A DNA stretch of 64,000 nucleotides from Azospirillum tabaci (GCF_014596085.1 NZ_JACCJY010000002.1:339690-403689), one strand, 5' to 3'. Positions 43,864 through 53,793 are shown, counted from the first letter of the stretch. Numbers and translations: made by a program. The notes: generated by a model not told the origin, from the letters alone.

Positions 43864-44847
43864 ATGACGATCGTGGTCACCGGCGCGGCCGGTTTCATCG
43901 GCTCGCACGTCGCGGCGGCGCTGCTGGATCGCGGCGAGACGGTGTTGGGGATCGACAACCTCAACGACTACTATTCCGTGGCGCTGAAGGAGGCGCGGCT
44001 GGCCCGCCTCGCCGACCGGCCCGGCTTCCGCTTCGTCAAGGCCGACGTGTCCGACCGCGCGGTGGTCGAGGCGCTGGCCCCCGACTTCGCGGCGGCGACC
44101 GGCGTCGTGCATCTGGCTGCCCAGGCCGGGGTGCGCTACTCGCTGGAGAACCCCTACGCCTATGTGGACGCCAACGTCACCGGGCAGGTGGCGATGCTGG
44201 AAGCCGCCCGGCGCATGCCGAAGCTGAAGCATTTCGTCTACGCCTCCACCTCCTCCGTCTACGGCGCCAACAAGAAGATGCCCTTTTCGGTGGAGGACCG
44301 TGTCGACTCCCCGATGTCCATCTACGCCGCCACCAAGAAGGCGGCGGAGATGATGACTTATGCCTATTGCCATCTCTACAAGATGCCGGCGACGGGCCTG
44401 CGCTTCTTCACCGTGTACGGGCCCTGGGGCCGTCCGGACATGGCCGCCTACCTGTTCGCCGACGCCATCATGGCGGGCCGCCCGATCCGCGTCTTCAACG
44501 AGGGGCGGATGAAGCGCGACTTCACCTTCGTCGAAGACATCGCGGCGGGCGTGCTGGCGGCGTTGGACCGCCCGGCGGCTCCCGACGCCAATGGGGCGCC
44601 GCACGCCGTTTACAACCTCGGCAACAACCGGACCGAGGATCTGATGCGCTTCATCGGCATCATCGAGGAGGCGTTGGGGCGCAAGGCCAACATGACCATG
44701 GAGCCGATGCAGGCCGGGGACGTGCCGGAAACCTCCGCCGACATCGAGGCGAGCCGCCGCGATCTCGGCTATGAGCCGACCACCTCCATCGAGACCGGCC
44801 TGCCCCGCTTCATCGCGTGGTACAAGCGCTACCACGGCCTCGCCTGA
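43864..44847 (+). CDS. NAD-dependent UDP-sugar epimerase (UDP-glucuronate 4-epimerase type), 327 aa
   Basis: Extended SDR. GAAGFIGSHVAAALL binds NAD, LAAQAGVRYSLENPYAYVDA is the conserved loop, STSSVYGANKKMPFS and SIYAATKKAAEMM give Ser and YxxxK catalytic residues, and FTVYGPWGRPDMA is the substrate stretch. Closest to CapI/GAE-type UDP-glucuronate 4-epimerases that supply galacturonate for capsules. Start of the plus-strand polysaccharide operon; the GT4 gene begins 39 bp on. Confidence 0.88.
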   Translation: MTIVVTGAAGFIGSHVAAALLDRGETVLGIDNLNDYYSVALKEARLARLADRPGFRFVKADVSDRAVVEALAPDFAAATGVVHLAAQAGVRYSLENPYAYVDANVTGQVAMLEAARRMPKLKHFVYASTSSVYGANKKMPFSVEDRVDSPMSIYAATKKAAEMMTYAYCHLYKMPATGLRFFTVYGPWGRPDMAAYLFADAIMAGRPIRVFNEGRMKRDFTFVEDIAAGVLAALDRPAAPDANGAPHAVYNLGNNRTEDLMRFIGIIEEALGRKANMTMEPMQAGDVPETSADIEASRRDLGYEPTTSIETGLPRFIAWYKRYHGLA

Positions 44848-44885
44848 GTTCCGCCGTTCCGCCCCGCCCGTCCGAGACCCGCACC

Positions 44886-46064
44886 GTGTCCGTGAAACCA
44901 AAGCTGATCTACCTCGTCACCGAGGACTGGTATTTCTGGTCGCATCGGCTGCCGATGGCCCGCGCCGCGCGCGACTCCGGCTTCGACGTCGCAGTGGCCG
45001 CCCGGATCGACCGGCATGGCGACCGCATCGCCGCCGAGGGCTTCCGCGTGCTGCCGCTGTCCTGGCAACGGCGCAGCGTCAACCCGGTGGGCGCCCTGTC
45101 CGACGTGGCGGAGATCGCCGCCCTGTATCGCCGGGAAGCGCCGGACATCGTCCATCACGTGGCGGTGAAACCGGTCGTCCTGGGCGGGCTGGCGGCGTGG
45201 CAAGCCGGTGTTCCCGCCGTGGTGAACGCCCTGGCCGGGCTCGGCACGATGTTTCTCGGCACCGGCGGCGCCAAGGCGCGGCTGGCCGGGCTGCTGGCGA
45301 AGCCGGTCCTGGGCTGCATGCTGCGCCGTCCCAACAGCGTCACCATCCTGCAGAACGAGGACGACCGCCGGACCCTGCTGGAGCAGCGTCTGCTCACCCC
45401 GGACAAGACCTGCATCATCCGCGGTTCGGGCATCGACACGGCGCACCACGCCGTCCTGCCCGAACCGCCGGAGCCGCCGGTGACGATCGGCTGCGCCGCC
45501 CGCCTGCTCGCCAACAAGGGCATGGACCGGCTGGTCGAGGCGCACGGCCGTCTGCTGGAGAGGGGGCTGGACGTGCGGCTGATCCTGGCCGGCCAACCCG
45601 ACCCGGCGAACCCCACCTCCTTCCCGCAGCCGGTTCTCGATGGCTGGGCCGCCCGCCCGAACGTCGAGCTGGCGGGCCATCTGGACGACATCCGCGATCT
45701 GTGGCGACGCTGCCACGTCGCCGTGCTGCCGACGCTGGGCGGCGAAGGGTTGCCGAAAAGCCTGCTGGAGGCCGCGGCCTGCGGGCGGGCCATCGTCGCC
45801 ACCGACGTGCCGGGCTGCCGCGAGGTGGCGCGCGCGGGCGAGAACGCCCTGCTGGTCCCACCCGGCGACGTGGCGGCCCTGGCCGACGCGCTGGAGGTCC
45901 TGGTGCGCGACGCCGCCCTGCGGCGGCGGTTCGGCGCGGCCAGCCGGCGGCTGGTCGAATCCGACATGGCGGCCGACCGGGTGGGCGCCAAGACGGTCGA
46001 GCTGTACCGCCGCCTGCTGGCCTCGGCCCAGCCCGGCACGGACCCGGTCGCGGAGGCGTCATGA
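44886..46064 (+). CDS. glycosyltransferase family 4, 392 aa
   Basis: GT-B fold. N-terminal domain beginning LIYLVTEDWYFWSHRLPMAR, the inter-domain VTIGCAARLLANKGMDRLVE, and the C-terminal donor-binding domain with VAVLPTLGGEGLPKSLLEAA (EX7E-type) and AIVATDVPGCREVA. Resembles PglA/WcaL-type lipid-linked oligosaccharide glycosyltransferases. Start GTG 44886; a longer frame from 44817 overlaps the epimerase. Its stop overlaps the following ATG (ATGA), so it is coupled to the phosphosugar transferase. Confidence 0.88.
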   Translation: MSVKPKLIYLVTEDWYFWSHRLPMARAARDSGFDVAVAARIDRHGDRIAAEGFRVLPLSWQRRSVNPVGALSDVAEIAALYRREAPDIVHHVAVKPVVLGGLAAWQAGVPAVVNALAGLGTMFLGTGGAKARLAGLLAKPVLGCMLRRPNSVTILQNEDDRRTLLEQRLLTPDKTCIIRGSGIDTAHHAVLPEPPEPPVTIGCAARLLANKGMDRLVEAHGRLLERGLDVRLILAGQPDPANPTSFPQPVLDGWAARPNVELAGHLDDIRDLWRRCHVAVLPTLGGEGLPKSLLEAAACGRAIVATDVPGCREVARAGENALLVPPGDVAALADALEVLVRDAALRRRFGAASRRLVESDMAADRVGAKTVELYRRLLASAQPGTDPVAEAS

Positions 46065-47077
46065 CCGGCCCATTGGCCCCGCTTCTCGCTTTGTGCGGCA
46101 GTTTCGCGCTGTCCTGGCTGCTCACCGGGCGGGTGCTCGCCTATTTGCGGCGCAAGGCGATCCTCGATCACCCGAACGACCGCTCCAGCCATTCCATCCC
46201 GACGCCGCGCGGCGGCGGTTGGGGCGTGATGCTGACCCTGCTGCCCGCCTGGGCGGTCATCGCCGCGACGGCGGACGATCCGCTGCGGGCGTTGCCGATC
46301 CTCGTCGGGGCGGTGGCGCTGATGGCCGTCTCCTGGATGGACGACCGGCGCGGGCTGGGTCCGGCGCCGCGCTTCCTCGCCCAGATCGCCGCGGTGGTCG
46401 CCGGGCTGATCGCTCTTCCCGGGGGCGCGCTTCCCGGCGAGGGGCTGGTTTTCCAGGGGCTGCTGCCCTTCTGGGCGGACCGGCTGGTGGCCGCGGTCGG
46501 CTGGCTGTGGTTCGTCAACCTGTTCAACTTCATGGACGGCATTGATGGGCTGGCCGGCGGCGAGGCGGCGTCCATCGGCGCCGGGCTGGCGCTGGTCGCC
46601 GCGTTCGGTGCGCTCGACCCGGCGTTGGCCCTCTACGGCTTGGCCGCGGCGGGGGCGGCGCTGGGCTTCCTGATGTGGAACTGGCACCCCGCCAAACTCT
46701 TCATGGGCGATGTCGGGAGCGTGCCGCTGGGCTTCACGCTGGGCTGGCTGCTGCTGGCCCTGGCGGCGTCGGGGCTGTGGGTCGCCGCCCTGCTGATCCC
46801 TGCCTATTTCCTGGCCGACGCCACCGTCACCCTGCTGCGCCGTCTGGCCGAGGGCAAGAAGGTCTGGCAGGCCCACCGCGAGCATTTCTATCAGAAGGCC
46901 ACCCAGCGCGGACGCAACCACGCGCAGGTGGTGCGGCTGGTCCTGGCGCTGAACGCCGCGCTGCTGCTGCTGGCCGTGGCGTCGCTGGCGCTCGGTTGGG
47001 TGGTGCTCCCGGCGGGCGCCGCGGCGGTCGTGCTGCTGCTGGCCCTGCTGGCGCGGCCCGTGCGGGCGGCGGCGTGA
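46061..47077 (+). CDS. WecA/MraY-type undecaprenyl-phosphate sugar-1-phosphate transferase, 338 aa
   Basis: Polytopic membrane enzyme (about ten helices) that starts lipid-linked glycan synthesis. HSIPTPRGGGWGVML, the metal-binding WMDDRRGLGP, FNFMDGIDGLAGGEAA and KLFMGDVGSVPLGFTLGW give the family's catalytic Asp residues, and the cytosolic loop HREHFYQKATQRGRNHAQVV is characteristic of WecA/WbpL-like transferases. ATG overlaps the previous stop; its own stop overlaps the next ATG (TGATG). Confidence 0.9.
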   Translation: MTGPLAPLLALCGSFALSWLLTGRVLAYLRRKAILDHPNDRSSHSIPTPRGGGWGVMLTLLPAWAVIAATADDPLRALPILVGAVALMAVSWMDDRRGLGPAPRFLAQIAAVVAGLIALPGGALPGEGLVFQGLLPFWADRLVAAVGWLWFVNLFNFMDGIDGLAGGEAASIGAGLALVAAFGALDPALALYGLAAAGAALGFLMWNWHPAKLFMGDVGSVPLGFTLGWLLLALAASGLWVAALLIPAYFLADATVTLLRRLAEGKKVWQAHREHFYQKATQRGRNHAQVVRLVLALNAALLLLAVASLALGWVVLPAGAAAVVLLLALLARPVRAAA

Positions 47078-48045
47078 TGCGCGTCCTGGTCACCGGGGCC
47101 ACCGGCTTCGTCGCGCGGACGGTCATCCCTCTGCTGGTGGCGCGTGGGCACAGCGTGCGCGCCGTGGTCCGCCAAAAGGGAGATGGCCGCCCTGACGTCG
47201 CGGTTCCGCAGGCGGCGGAGACCGTCACCATCGGCGACATCGGCCCCTCCACCGCCTGGGGCAACGCGCTCCAGGGCATGGACGCGGTGGTCCATCTGGC
47301 CGCCCGCGTCCATGTCATGCGCGACCGCGAGTCCGACCCGCTGGCCGCCTTCCGCCGCGTCAACACCGCCGGCACCCGCGTGCTGGCCGAGGCCGCCGCG
47401 GCGGCCGGCGTCAAGCGCATGGTCTATCTCAGCAGCGTCAAGGCGCTGGCCGACGAGAGCCGCCCGGACGAGCTGAGCGAGGAGACGGAGCCCGACCCGC
47501 ACTCCCCCTATGGCATCTCCAAGCTGGAGGCGGAGCGGGCTCTGGCCGAGATTTCCACCCGCACCGGGCTGGAGGTCGTGGTGATCCGTCCGCCACTGGT
47601 CTATGGCCCTGGCGTGGGCGGCAATTTCCTGCGGCTGATGCAGGCGGTGGACCGCGGCATCCCCCTGCCGCTGGGCGCCCTGGAGAACCGGCGCAGCCTG
47701 ATCTTCGTGGGCAATCTCGCCGACGCCATCCAGGAATGCCTGACCCACCCGCAGGCGGCGGGCGGGCGGTTCCTGGTCCATGACGGGCGCCCGATGTCGA
47801 CGGCGGAGCTGGTGCGCGCCATCGCGGAGGCGCTGGGCAAGCCCGCGCGCCTTCTGCCCGTCCCGCCCTCCGTGCTGGCGCTCGCCGCGCGGCTGGCCCG
47901 GCGCGAGGCGATGCTGGACCGCGTCGCCGGCTCGCTGGTGATCGACGACGGGGCCATCCGCCGGGCGCTGAACTGGCGCCCGCCCTGTTATCCCGCGTAC
48001 GGCTTGCGCCTGACCGCCGAATGGTTCAATGCTGTGCGCGGCTGA
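47077..48045 (+). CDS. NAD-dependent epimerase/dehydratase (WbpV/Gne-like), 322 aa
   Basis: Extended SDR with VTGATGFVARTVIPLLVARG (the usual GxxGFxG is GATGFVA, a slightly changed third Gly), HLAARVHVM, YLSSVKALA, PYGISKLEAERAL (YxxxK) and VIRPPLVYGPGVGGNFL. Resembles the epimerases paired with WbpL-type transferases in O-antigen clusters (UDP-GlcNAc/GalNAc-type). Translated by TGATG coupling with the transferase. It may make the sugar that the transferase loads. Confidence 0.85.
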   Translation: MRVLVTGATGFVARTVIPLLVARGHSVRAVVRQKGDGRPDVAVPQAAETVTIGDIGPSTAWGNALQGMDAVVHLAARVHVMRDRESDPLAAFRRVNTAGTRVLAEAAAAAGVKRMVYLSSVKALADESRPDELSEETEPDPHSPYGISKLEAERALAEISTRTGLEVVVIRPPLVYGPGVGGNFLRLMQAVDRGIPLPLGALENRRSLIFVGNLADAIQECLTHPQAAGGRFLVHDGRPMSTAELVRAIAEALGKPARLLPVPPSVLALAARLARREAMLDRVAGSLVIDDGAIRRALNWRPPCYPAYGLRLTAEWFNAVRG

Positions 48046-48117
48046 ACGGCCATCATGGTCCGAGGGTTGCCCGAAAGGGAACAGCCCCCGGCAAAGCGAT
48101 ATTCCAAGGTAAAGCGC

Positions 48118-50100
48118 ATGCGCATCCTGTCCCCGCGGGCGTCACTCGTCTACCTGCACGACCTGACGATGACGGCCGTTTCCCTGGTTGTGGCGCTGTA
48201 TCTGCGCGTGGGCCAGCAGGCGTTCAACGAATACAGAGACCCGCTGCTGACGGGGCTGCCCATTCTGGTGCTGATCGGCGCGGTGGCGTTCCGCTTCTCC
48301 GGGCTGTACCGCGGCATCTGGCGCTACGCCTCGGTGCCCGACCTGGCCCAGCTCCTGCGCGCGGTCACGATGGTCGTGCTGTGCTTCGTCGCGGTCATGT
48401 TCCTGCTGACGCGGCTGGAATCCCTGCCGCGCTCCCTGCCGGTGATCCTGTGGTTCGTGCAGCTCGTCCTGCTGGGCGGCCCGCGCTTCGCCTACCGCCT
48501 CGTGAAGGACCGCCGGCTGGGCCTGCATGACCGGGATTCGACGGGGGTGCCGCGCATCCCTGTGCTTCTGCTGGGCGTCAGCGACGCGGCGGAGCTGTTC
48601 ATCCGCTCGCTGGACCAGAACGCCGGCGCCGCCTACCGCGTCGTCGGCCTGCTCGACGACAAGAACCGGCGCATCGGCCACGCCATCCGCGGCGTGCCGG
48701 TGCTGGGCGGCCCCGACGATCTGCCCCGTGTGGTGGAGGAGTTGGCGCAGCGCGGCGACCGCCCGCAGCGGCTGATCGTCGCCAAGGGCCAGGCCGATGT
48801 GACCGGCACCGTCCTGCGCGACCTGCTGGAGCAGGCGGAGTCCCTCGGCCTGTCCATGGCCCGGTTGCCCAGCCTGACCGAGTTCAAGTCGGCGCTGGGC
48901 GAAGGCAAGATCGAGGTGCGCCCGATCGCGCTGGAGGACCTGCTGGGCCGTCCCCAATCGGTTCTCGACCGCGGCGCCATTGCCAGCTTGGTGACCGGGC
49001 GCCGCGTCGTCGTCACCGGGGCGGGCGGCACCATCGGCAGCGAGCTGGTCCGCCAGATCGCCGCCCTCGAACCGGAGACGCTGACCCTCGTTGACGCCGG
49101 GGAGTTCAACCTCTACACCATCGAGATGGAGATGCGGGAGCGCTTCCCCGCCCTGGCGCTCCAGGCGGTGATCGCCGACGTGCGTGACCGCGACCGCATC
49201 TTCCGCCTGTTCCAGGCGCAGCGCCCTCACATGGTCTTCCACGCCGCCGCGCTGAAGCATGTGCCGCTGGTCGAGGCCAACCCGGCCGAAGGTGCGCTGA
49301 CCAACGTCATCGGCACCCGCAACGTCGCCGACGCGGCGCGGGCGGGTGGCTGCCAGGCGATGGTCCTGGTGTCCACCGACAAGGCGATCCGCCCGACCAG
49401 CGTGATGGGCGCCACCAAGCGCTTCGCCGAATGCTACTGCCAGGCGCTCGACATGCTGCCGCCGCGCGACGGCGGCGAGACGGCGACCCGCTACATGACG
49501 GTCCGCTTCGGCAACGTGCTGGGCTCCAGCGGGTCGGTGGTGCCGCTGTTCACTCGCCAGCTCGCCAAAGGCGGCCCGCTGACCGTCACCCACCCCGACA
49601 TGCGCCGCTATTTCATGACGGTGCGCGAGGCGGTGGAACTGGTGCTCCAGGCGTCGGCCCACGGCGTCGCCCGCGCGGAGGAGCGCGGCAAGGTGCTGGT
49701 GCTCGACATGGGCGAGCCGGTGAAGATCGTCGATCTCGCACGGCAGATGATCCGGTTGGCCGGCTATCGTCCGGGCGAGGACATCAAAATCGAGTTCACC
49801 GGCCTGCGCCCCGGCGAGAAGCTGTTCGAGGAGATCCTGACCTCGGCGGAGGCACCGTCGCGCACGGAGGCCGACGGTGTGTTCCTGGCCTCCCCGCGGG
49901 TGATCGACTACGCCCTCATCAACCGCGCGCTGGGCGAACTGGAAACGGCGGCGCGGGCCGGGGATGCGGAGCGGGTGATGACGATCCTGTCCAACATCGT
50001 CCCAGATTTCCGCGCCGAGGCGGTCCTGCCGCCGCCGAGCGCCTTCAACGCCGCGGCGGGGAGCGAAGCCGGGGCGCTGAACCAGGGCGGCGCCAACTGA
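48118..50100 (+). CDS. CapD/WbpM-type nucleotide-sugar 4,6-dehydratase, membrane-bound, 660 aa
   Basis: Four N-terminal membrane helices (about residues 15-140) and a CoA-binding-like region (about 150-270) precede the SDR catalytic domain (about 290-600) with RVVVTGAGGTIGSELVRQIA, HAAALKHVPLVEANP and STDKAIRPTSVMGATKRFAE; the Met in place of the usual Tyr of YxxxK is characteristic of this group. Makes UDP-4-keto-6-deoxy sugars (for example for bacillosamine/FucNAc). ATG 48118 follows AAGGT; ATG 48055 is possible. Last gene of the operon; an excellent terminator follows. Confidence 0.88.
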   Translation: MRILSPRASLVYLHDLTMTAVSLVVALYLRVGQQAFNEYRDPLLTGLPILVLIGAVAFRFSGLYRGIWRYASVPDLAQLLRAVTMVVLCFVAVMFLLTRLESLPRSLPVILWFVQLVLLGGPRFAYRLVKDRRLGLHDRDSTGVPRIPVLLLGVSDAAELFIRSLDQNAGAAYRVVGLLDDKNRRIGHAIRGVPVLGGPDDLPRVVEELAQRGDRPQRLIVAKGQADVTGTVLRDLLEQAESLGLSMARLPSLTEFKSALGEGKIEVRPIALEDLLGRPQSVLDRGAIASLVTGRRVVVTGAGGTIGSELVRQIAALEPETLTLVDAGEFNLYTIEMEMRERFPALALQAVIADVRDRDRIFRLFQAQRPHMVFHAAALKHVPLVEANPAEGALTNVIGTRNVADAARAGGCQAMVLVSTDKAIRPTSVMGATKRFAECYCQALDMLPPRDGGETATRYMTVRFGNVLGSSGSVVPLFTRQLAKGGPLTVTHPDMRRYFMTVREAVELVLQASAHGVARAEERGKVLVLDMGEPVKIVDLARQMIRLAGYRPGEDIKIEFTGLRPGEKLFEEILTSAEAPSRTEADGVFLASPRVIDYALINRALGELETAARAGDAERVMTILSNIVPDFRAEAVLPPPSAFNAAAGSEAGALNQGGAN

Positions 50101-50123
50101 CCAGCACGGAAACGGGCGTGACC

Positions 50124-50154
50124 ATGGGCGGGGGATTTCCCCGCCCATTTTTCT
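50124..50154 (+). terminator. rho-independent terminator of the polysaccharide operon
   Basis: A perfect 10-bp stem (ATGGGCGGGG 50124-50133 with 50139-50148), GATTT loop, then TTTTCTTT, 23 bases after the stop of the dehydratase. Confidence 0.9.
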
Positions 50155-50263
50155 TTGCGGATAAGGTGCTTCCCCGCTTGCATCGGCGCAGAGCCTGTGG
50201 CATAACCCGCGCCACTTCGACGGTTGGCCGCAAGTTCTTCCCGGCCTGCAACACCGTCCCGGC

Positions 50264-50338
<75 letters not shown>

Positions 50339-50436
50339 TTCCCCCTCCTTGTTGTTTCCTTGCAAATGCTGAAGCGCAGCCGTTGTCCGGCTTGCGTGGC
50401 TTTTTGCGTTCTGCGTTTGGGCGCGCATTGGGCCTT

Positions 50437-50602
50437 ACCCCGACCCCGGCCCTCCCCCGCTGTCGCGGGAGAGGGTGCCTTCTGCTAAGCGGCAGCACTC
50501 CCTTCCCCTGCGAAGCTCTCGCGCAAACCAAAGGTTCGCGCTGACGCGGCAGGCGGACCTTCGGTCCGCCGAGAGCGGGGGAGGATTAGGGAGGGGGCAA
50601 GG
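50437..50602. repeat. palindromic GC-rich intergenic repeat, copy 3 (composite)
   Basis: Starts with a CCCGGCCCTCCCCCGCTGTC-type half and ends with GAGCGGGGGAGGATTAGGGA-GGGGGCAA. An extra hairpin GGCGGACC-TTC-GGTCCGCC and a stretch AGCTCTCGCGCAAACCAAAG are inserted between. 50339-50698 otherwise contains no gene. Confidence 0.65.
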
Positions 50603-50635
50603 CTCGCCAATTTCAGCAATTCCCCTACCCCAAAG

Positions 50636-50672
50636 AAAAACGCCGCCCCGGATCGCTCCGGAGCGGCGTTTT
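50636..50672 (-). terminator. rho-independent terminator of the tol-pal unit
   Basis: Stem CGCCGC plus CCGG (50641-50650) with CCGG plus GCGGCG (50658-50668), one bulge. On the minus strand it is followed by TTTTTCTTT. It lies 27 bases after the pal stop. Confidence 0.85.
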
Positions 50673-50698
50673 CCCTGGAACCCGGACGGGCGCCGTCG

Positions 50699-51175
50699 TT
50701 AGTCGACGACGGTCACGCCACGGCGGTTCTGCGCCCAGGAGGCCTCGTTCGAGCCGAGGACCGCCGGCTTCTCCTTGCCGTAGGAGATGACCTTGACGCG
50801 CGAGGCGTTGATGCCGCCGGCGACGAGGTAGTTCTTCACCGAGTTGGCGCGACGCTCACCCAGGGCGAGGTTGTACTCGCGGGTGCCGCGCTCGTCAGCG
50901 TGGCCTTCGATGGTCACGGTGACGTTCGGGTACTGCTTCAGCCAGGAAGACTGACGGTCCAGGGTGGCGCGAGCCTCCGGAGCCAGGTCGTAGCGGTCGA
51001 GACCGAAGAACACGCGGTCGCCGACGTTGACGACCAGGTCTTCCTGCGAGCCCGGGCGGATGCTGGACTGGGTGGCGGCGCCATTGCCCGAAGCGTTGCC
51101 GGCATCCTTCGGAGCGGTTTCGCAAGCGGCAACCAGAGCGACGGCCGCGATCAGGCTCAGATACTTGATACGCAT
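50699..51175 (-). CDS. pal: peptidoglycan-associated lipoprotein Pal, 158 aa
   Basis: Lipoprotein signal with lipobox VAAC (Cys18) after MRIKYLSLIAAVALVAAC. A Gly/Asn/Ala-rich tether follows, then the OmpA-type domain: VFFGLDRYDLAPEARATLDR, TIEGHADERGTREYNLALGE and RRANSVKNYLVAGG, which bind meso-diaminopimelate in peptidoglycan. The outer-membrane partner of TolB. ATG 51175 is chosen over a longer frame to 51199. Last gene of tolQRAB-pal, with its own gap of 149 bp after tolB and a terminator downstream. Confidence 0.95.
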   Translation of the reverse strand: MRIKYLSLIAAVALVAACETAPKDAGNASGNGAATQSSIRPGSQEDLVVNVGDRVFFGLDRYDLAPEARATLDRQSSWLKQYPNVTVTIEGHADERGTREYNLALGERRANSVKNYLVAGGINASRVKVISYGKEKPAVLGSNEASWAQNRRGVTVVD

Positions 51176-51324
51176 GTCTAATGACCCCCTAAGCGACACG
51201 AGATGTTTTTGACCGGATTGTGGAGGAAGAACGGCGCCGACTTCCGCCAGACCCCGACGGAAGTACCGACTTCCGGCCTTCGTCTTGAGCGACGTTCTTG
51301 CGCGCGCAAAATAGGGCTACTCCA

Positions 51325-52677
51325 CTAGGGAATCAAGGGCGACCATGCGGGATCGGAGCCGTCGAGCGGAGTGATCACACGGCGTTCGTTTGCCCCGGTC
51401 ACGTCGATCGTGTAGAGCTTCGCGCTTCGCCCACGCCCGTCCCCGGCCGGAACGTCGCGGAAGAAGCTCAGCACGCGGCCGTTCGGCGCCCAGGTTGGGC
51501 CTTCGACGTGGAACGACTCGGTCAGGATGCGCTCGCCGGTGCCGTCCGGACGGATCACGCCAAGCGCGAAGTTGCTGCCCCGCTGCCGGGTGAAGGCGAT
51601 CAGGTCGCCGCGCGGCGACCACACCGGCGTGCCGTAGCGGCCCTCCCCGAAGGTCAGGCGCTTCGGCCCCGAACCGTCCGCGTTCATGATGTAGAGCTGC
51701 TGGCTGCCGCCGCGGTCCGACTCGAAGACGATGCGCTGGCCGTCCGGCGAATAGCTGGGGCCGGTGTCGATGCCCGGCGAATCGGTGAGCTGGGTCTGGC
51801 GGCGGGTCCGCAGGTCCAGGGCGTAGATGTCGGTGTTGCCGTTCTGCGCCATGCTCATGATGACCTTGTTGCCGTCCGGCGAGAAGCGCGGGGCGAAGGT
51901 CATGCCAACGAAGTCGCCGAGGACTTCCTGGCGGCCGCTGTCGATGTTGAACAGGTACACGCGCGGCTTCTTGTTGAAGTACGACATGTACGTGATTTCC
52001 TGGGTCGCCGGCGAGAAGCGCGGCGTCAGGACGAGGTTCTTGCCGTCGGTCAGGAACTGGTGGTTCTCACCGTCCTGGTCCATGATGGCGAGCTGCTTCT
52101 TGCGCGCGTTGGCCGGGCCGGATTCGGCCACATAGACGATGCGCGTGTCGAAATAGCCCTCCTCGCCGGTCAGCCGCTTGTAGATGGCGTCGGCGACGAT
52201 GTGGGCGATGCGGCGCCAGCTGTCGGCGGTCGCGGTGTAGCTCAGCCCCTGCATGTACTGGCCGGCGGCGACGTCCCACAGGCGGAAGTCGACCTTCATG
52301 CGGCCGTCGCCCATGGCGGTGGTGTTGCCGGCGACCAGCGCCTGGGCGCCGACGGCGCGCCAGTCCTGATAGCGCGGCTCGCCGGAGCGGAGCTGGTCCG
52401 GGGTCTGCAGGAAGCCCTTGGGGTCGAGCGGACGGAACAGGCCCGACCGCTCCAGGTCGGCGGCGACCACCTTGGAGATGTCCGAACCGACCTGCGCCTC
52501 GCGCCCGCCGGCTCCGGCGAAGCTGGTGATGGCGATCGGCAGCGGCTCGACCACGCCCTTGGTGATGTCGATTCGCACCTCGGCGCGGGCCGGGGCGGGC
52601 GCCGCGACGCCGAGGGCGAGCAGCAGGGCGCCGGCGCAACCGGCGGCCTTCAGCAGGAGCCTCGTCTTCTTCGTCAT
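51325..52677 (-). CDS. tolB: Tol-Pal system periplasmic protein TolB, 450 aa
   Basis: Signal peptide ending APARA-EV (about residue 33), an N-terminal D1/D2 domain ([20 protein letters not shown]) and a six-bladed beta-propeller with WD40-like repeats (for example [20 protein letters not shown] and [20 protein letters not shown]). Periplasmic link between TolA and Pal. ATG 52677 chosen (MTKKTR...), two bases from the tolA stop. The longer frame to 52725 overlaps tolA and is dropped. Confidence 0.95.
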   Translation of the reverse strand: MTKKTRLLLKAAGCAGALLLALGVAAPAPARAEVRIDITKGVVEPLPIAITSFAGAGGREAQVGSDISKVVAADLERSGLFRPLDPKGFLQTPDQLRSGEPRYQDWRAVGAQALVAGNTTAMGDGRMKVDFRLWDVAAGQYMQGLSYTATADSWRRIAHIVADAIYKRLTGEEGYFDTRIVYVAESGPANARKKQLAIMDQDGENHQFLTDGKNLVLTPRFSPATQEITYMSYFNKKPRVYLFNIDSGRQEVLGDFVGMTFAPRFSPDGNKVIMSMAQNGNTDIYALDLRTRRQTQLTDSPGIDTGPSYSPDGQRIVFESDRGGSQQLYIMNADGSGPKRLTFGEGRYGTPVWSPRGDLIAFTRQRGSNFALGVIRPDGTGERILTESFHVEGPTWAPNGRVLSFFRDVPAGDGRGRSAKLYTIDVTGANERRVITPLDGSDPAWSPLIP

Positions 52678-52679
52678 CG

Positions 52680-53765
52680 TCAGAACATGTCCCTCGGGTC
52701 GAAATTGAACACGAAGTAACGCCACTCTTCATACCGGGCGGGCGTGAAGTCGCCGGAAAATTCGCTGATGGGCAGGGGGCTGGCCCGCTTCACCGCGCGC
52801 AGCGCGGCGTCGGCCGATGCCCGGAAGGCCGCGTCCGACATGTAGCGGGAGCGGTACTTCTCGTTGATCGTCGCGTTCAGCACCGAACCGTCGCGGCCCA
52901 GCTCAACGATGATCTCCACCTGCATGTTCCCGGCGTCCTTGCGGCCCGGGTCGAAGTTCCAGTTCTTGCTCACCGCGCCGCGGATGCCGTCGATGGCGCG
53001 GCCCGACGGCTTGAACGGCTTGTCGGGGCCGTTCACCGCCTTGGCGGCCCCTGAGGGCGCCTGCGACGCGGCGGCCTGCTGGGTCGGCTTGGCGTCGGCC
53101 TTGCTCTCCGAGGCCGCCGGCTTGGCCGGGGCGTTCTTCTGAACGTTCTTCAGAAGGTCGGCCAGCGCGTCGGTCTTCTCCGGCGGCTTCTCCGGCTTCT
53201 TCGGCTCGGCCTTCGGCGCCTCCGGCTTGGCCGGCTCGGGCTTCTTGGGCTCGGGCTTGGGCGGTTCCGGTTTGGCCGGTTCCGGCTTCGGCGGTTCGGG
53301 CTTCTTCGGCTCCGGCTTCGGAGGCTGCGGCTTCGGTTCCGGCTTGGGCTCGGGCGGCTTGACCACCGGCGCCGGCTCCGGATCGGGCGGCGGCGGGGGC
53401 GGAGTCGGCCGGGGCGGCGGCGGCGGTTCGCGCGCCGGGGGCGGCGTCACCTGGGCGACCTTGGGCGGCTCCGGAACCTTCGGCTCGGGCCGGGGCGGCG
53501 GCGGGGGCGGCGGCTCGCTGGCCGGTTCCGGCGGCGCGGGGGCCGGCGGACTCGGCTTGGCCTCGGGCACCGGCGGCTTCGGGGCCGACGGCTTGGGCTC
53601 GCCCTTGTCGACGCGCGCGGCCTGGGTCACCTCGCCCATGTCCACGATCTCGATCGGGATGGACTCGGGGATGTCCAGCTTGCGATCGCTGGGCGGCATG
53701 CCGAGCACGAACAGCGCGACCAGCGCGACGTGCAGCGTTGCCGAGGCGATCAGGGGTTTGCGCAT
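52680..53765 (-). CDS. tolA: TolA: membrane anchor, Pro/Lys/Glu-rich spanning domain, TonB_C, 361 aa
   Basis: One N-terminal helix (about residues 4-23, [20 protein letters not shown]), then a periplasm-spanning region (about 50-215) of [19 protein letters not shown] repeats, a hydrophilic linker with [13 protein letters not shown], and a C-terminal TonB-like domain (about 265-361) with [20 protein letters not shown] and [19 protein letters not shown]. Energy transfer from TolQR to Pal. Its Pro/Lys/Glu region is longer and more Pro-rich than the helical Ala/Lys spine of E. coli TolA. Confidence 0.9.
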   Translation of the reverse strand: MRKPLIASATLHVALVALFVLGMPPSDRKLDIPESIPIEIVDMGEVTQAARVDKGEPKPSAPKPPVPEAKPSPPAPAPPEPASEPPPPPPPRPEPKVPEPPKVAQVTPPPAREPPPPPRPTPPPPPPDPEPAPVVKPPEPKPEPKPQPPKPEPKKPEPPKPEPAKPEPPKPEPKKPEPAKPEAPKAEPKKPEKPPEKTDALADLLKNVQKNAPAKPAASESKADAKPTQQAAASQAPSGAAKAVNGPDKPFKPSGRAIDGIRGAVSKNWNFDPGRKDAGNMQVEIIVELGRDGSVLNATINEKYRSRYMSDAAFRASADAALRAVKRASPLPISEFSGDFTPARYEEWRYFVFNFDPRDMF

Positions 53766-53793
53766 GGGTCAGCCTTCAACTCGCCGTGGCGTC

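Noticed and set aside
44817..44885. Longer start for the GT4 glycosyltransferase
   Set aside because: It overlaps the end of the epimerase gene and adds a Pro/Arg-rich stretch with no homology feel; GTG 44886 preferred.
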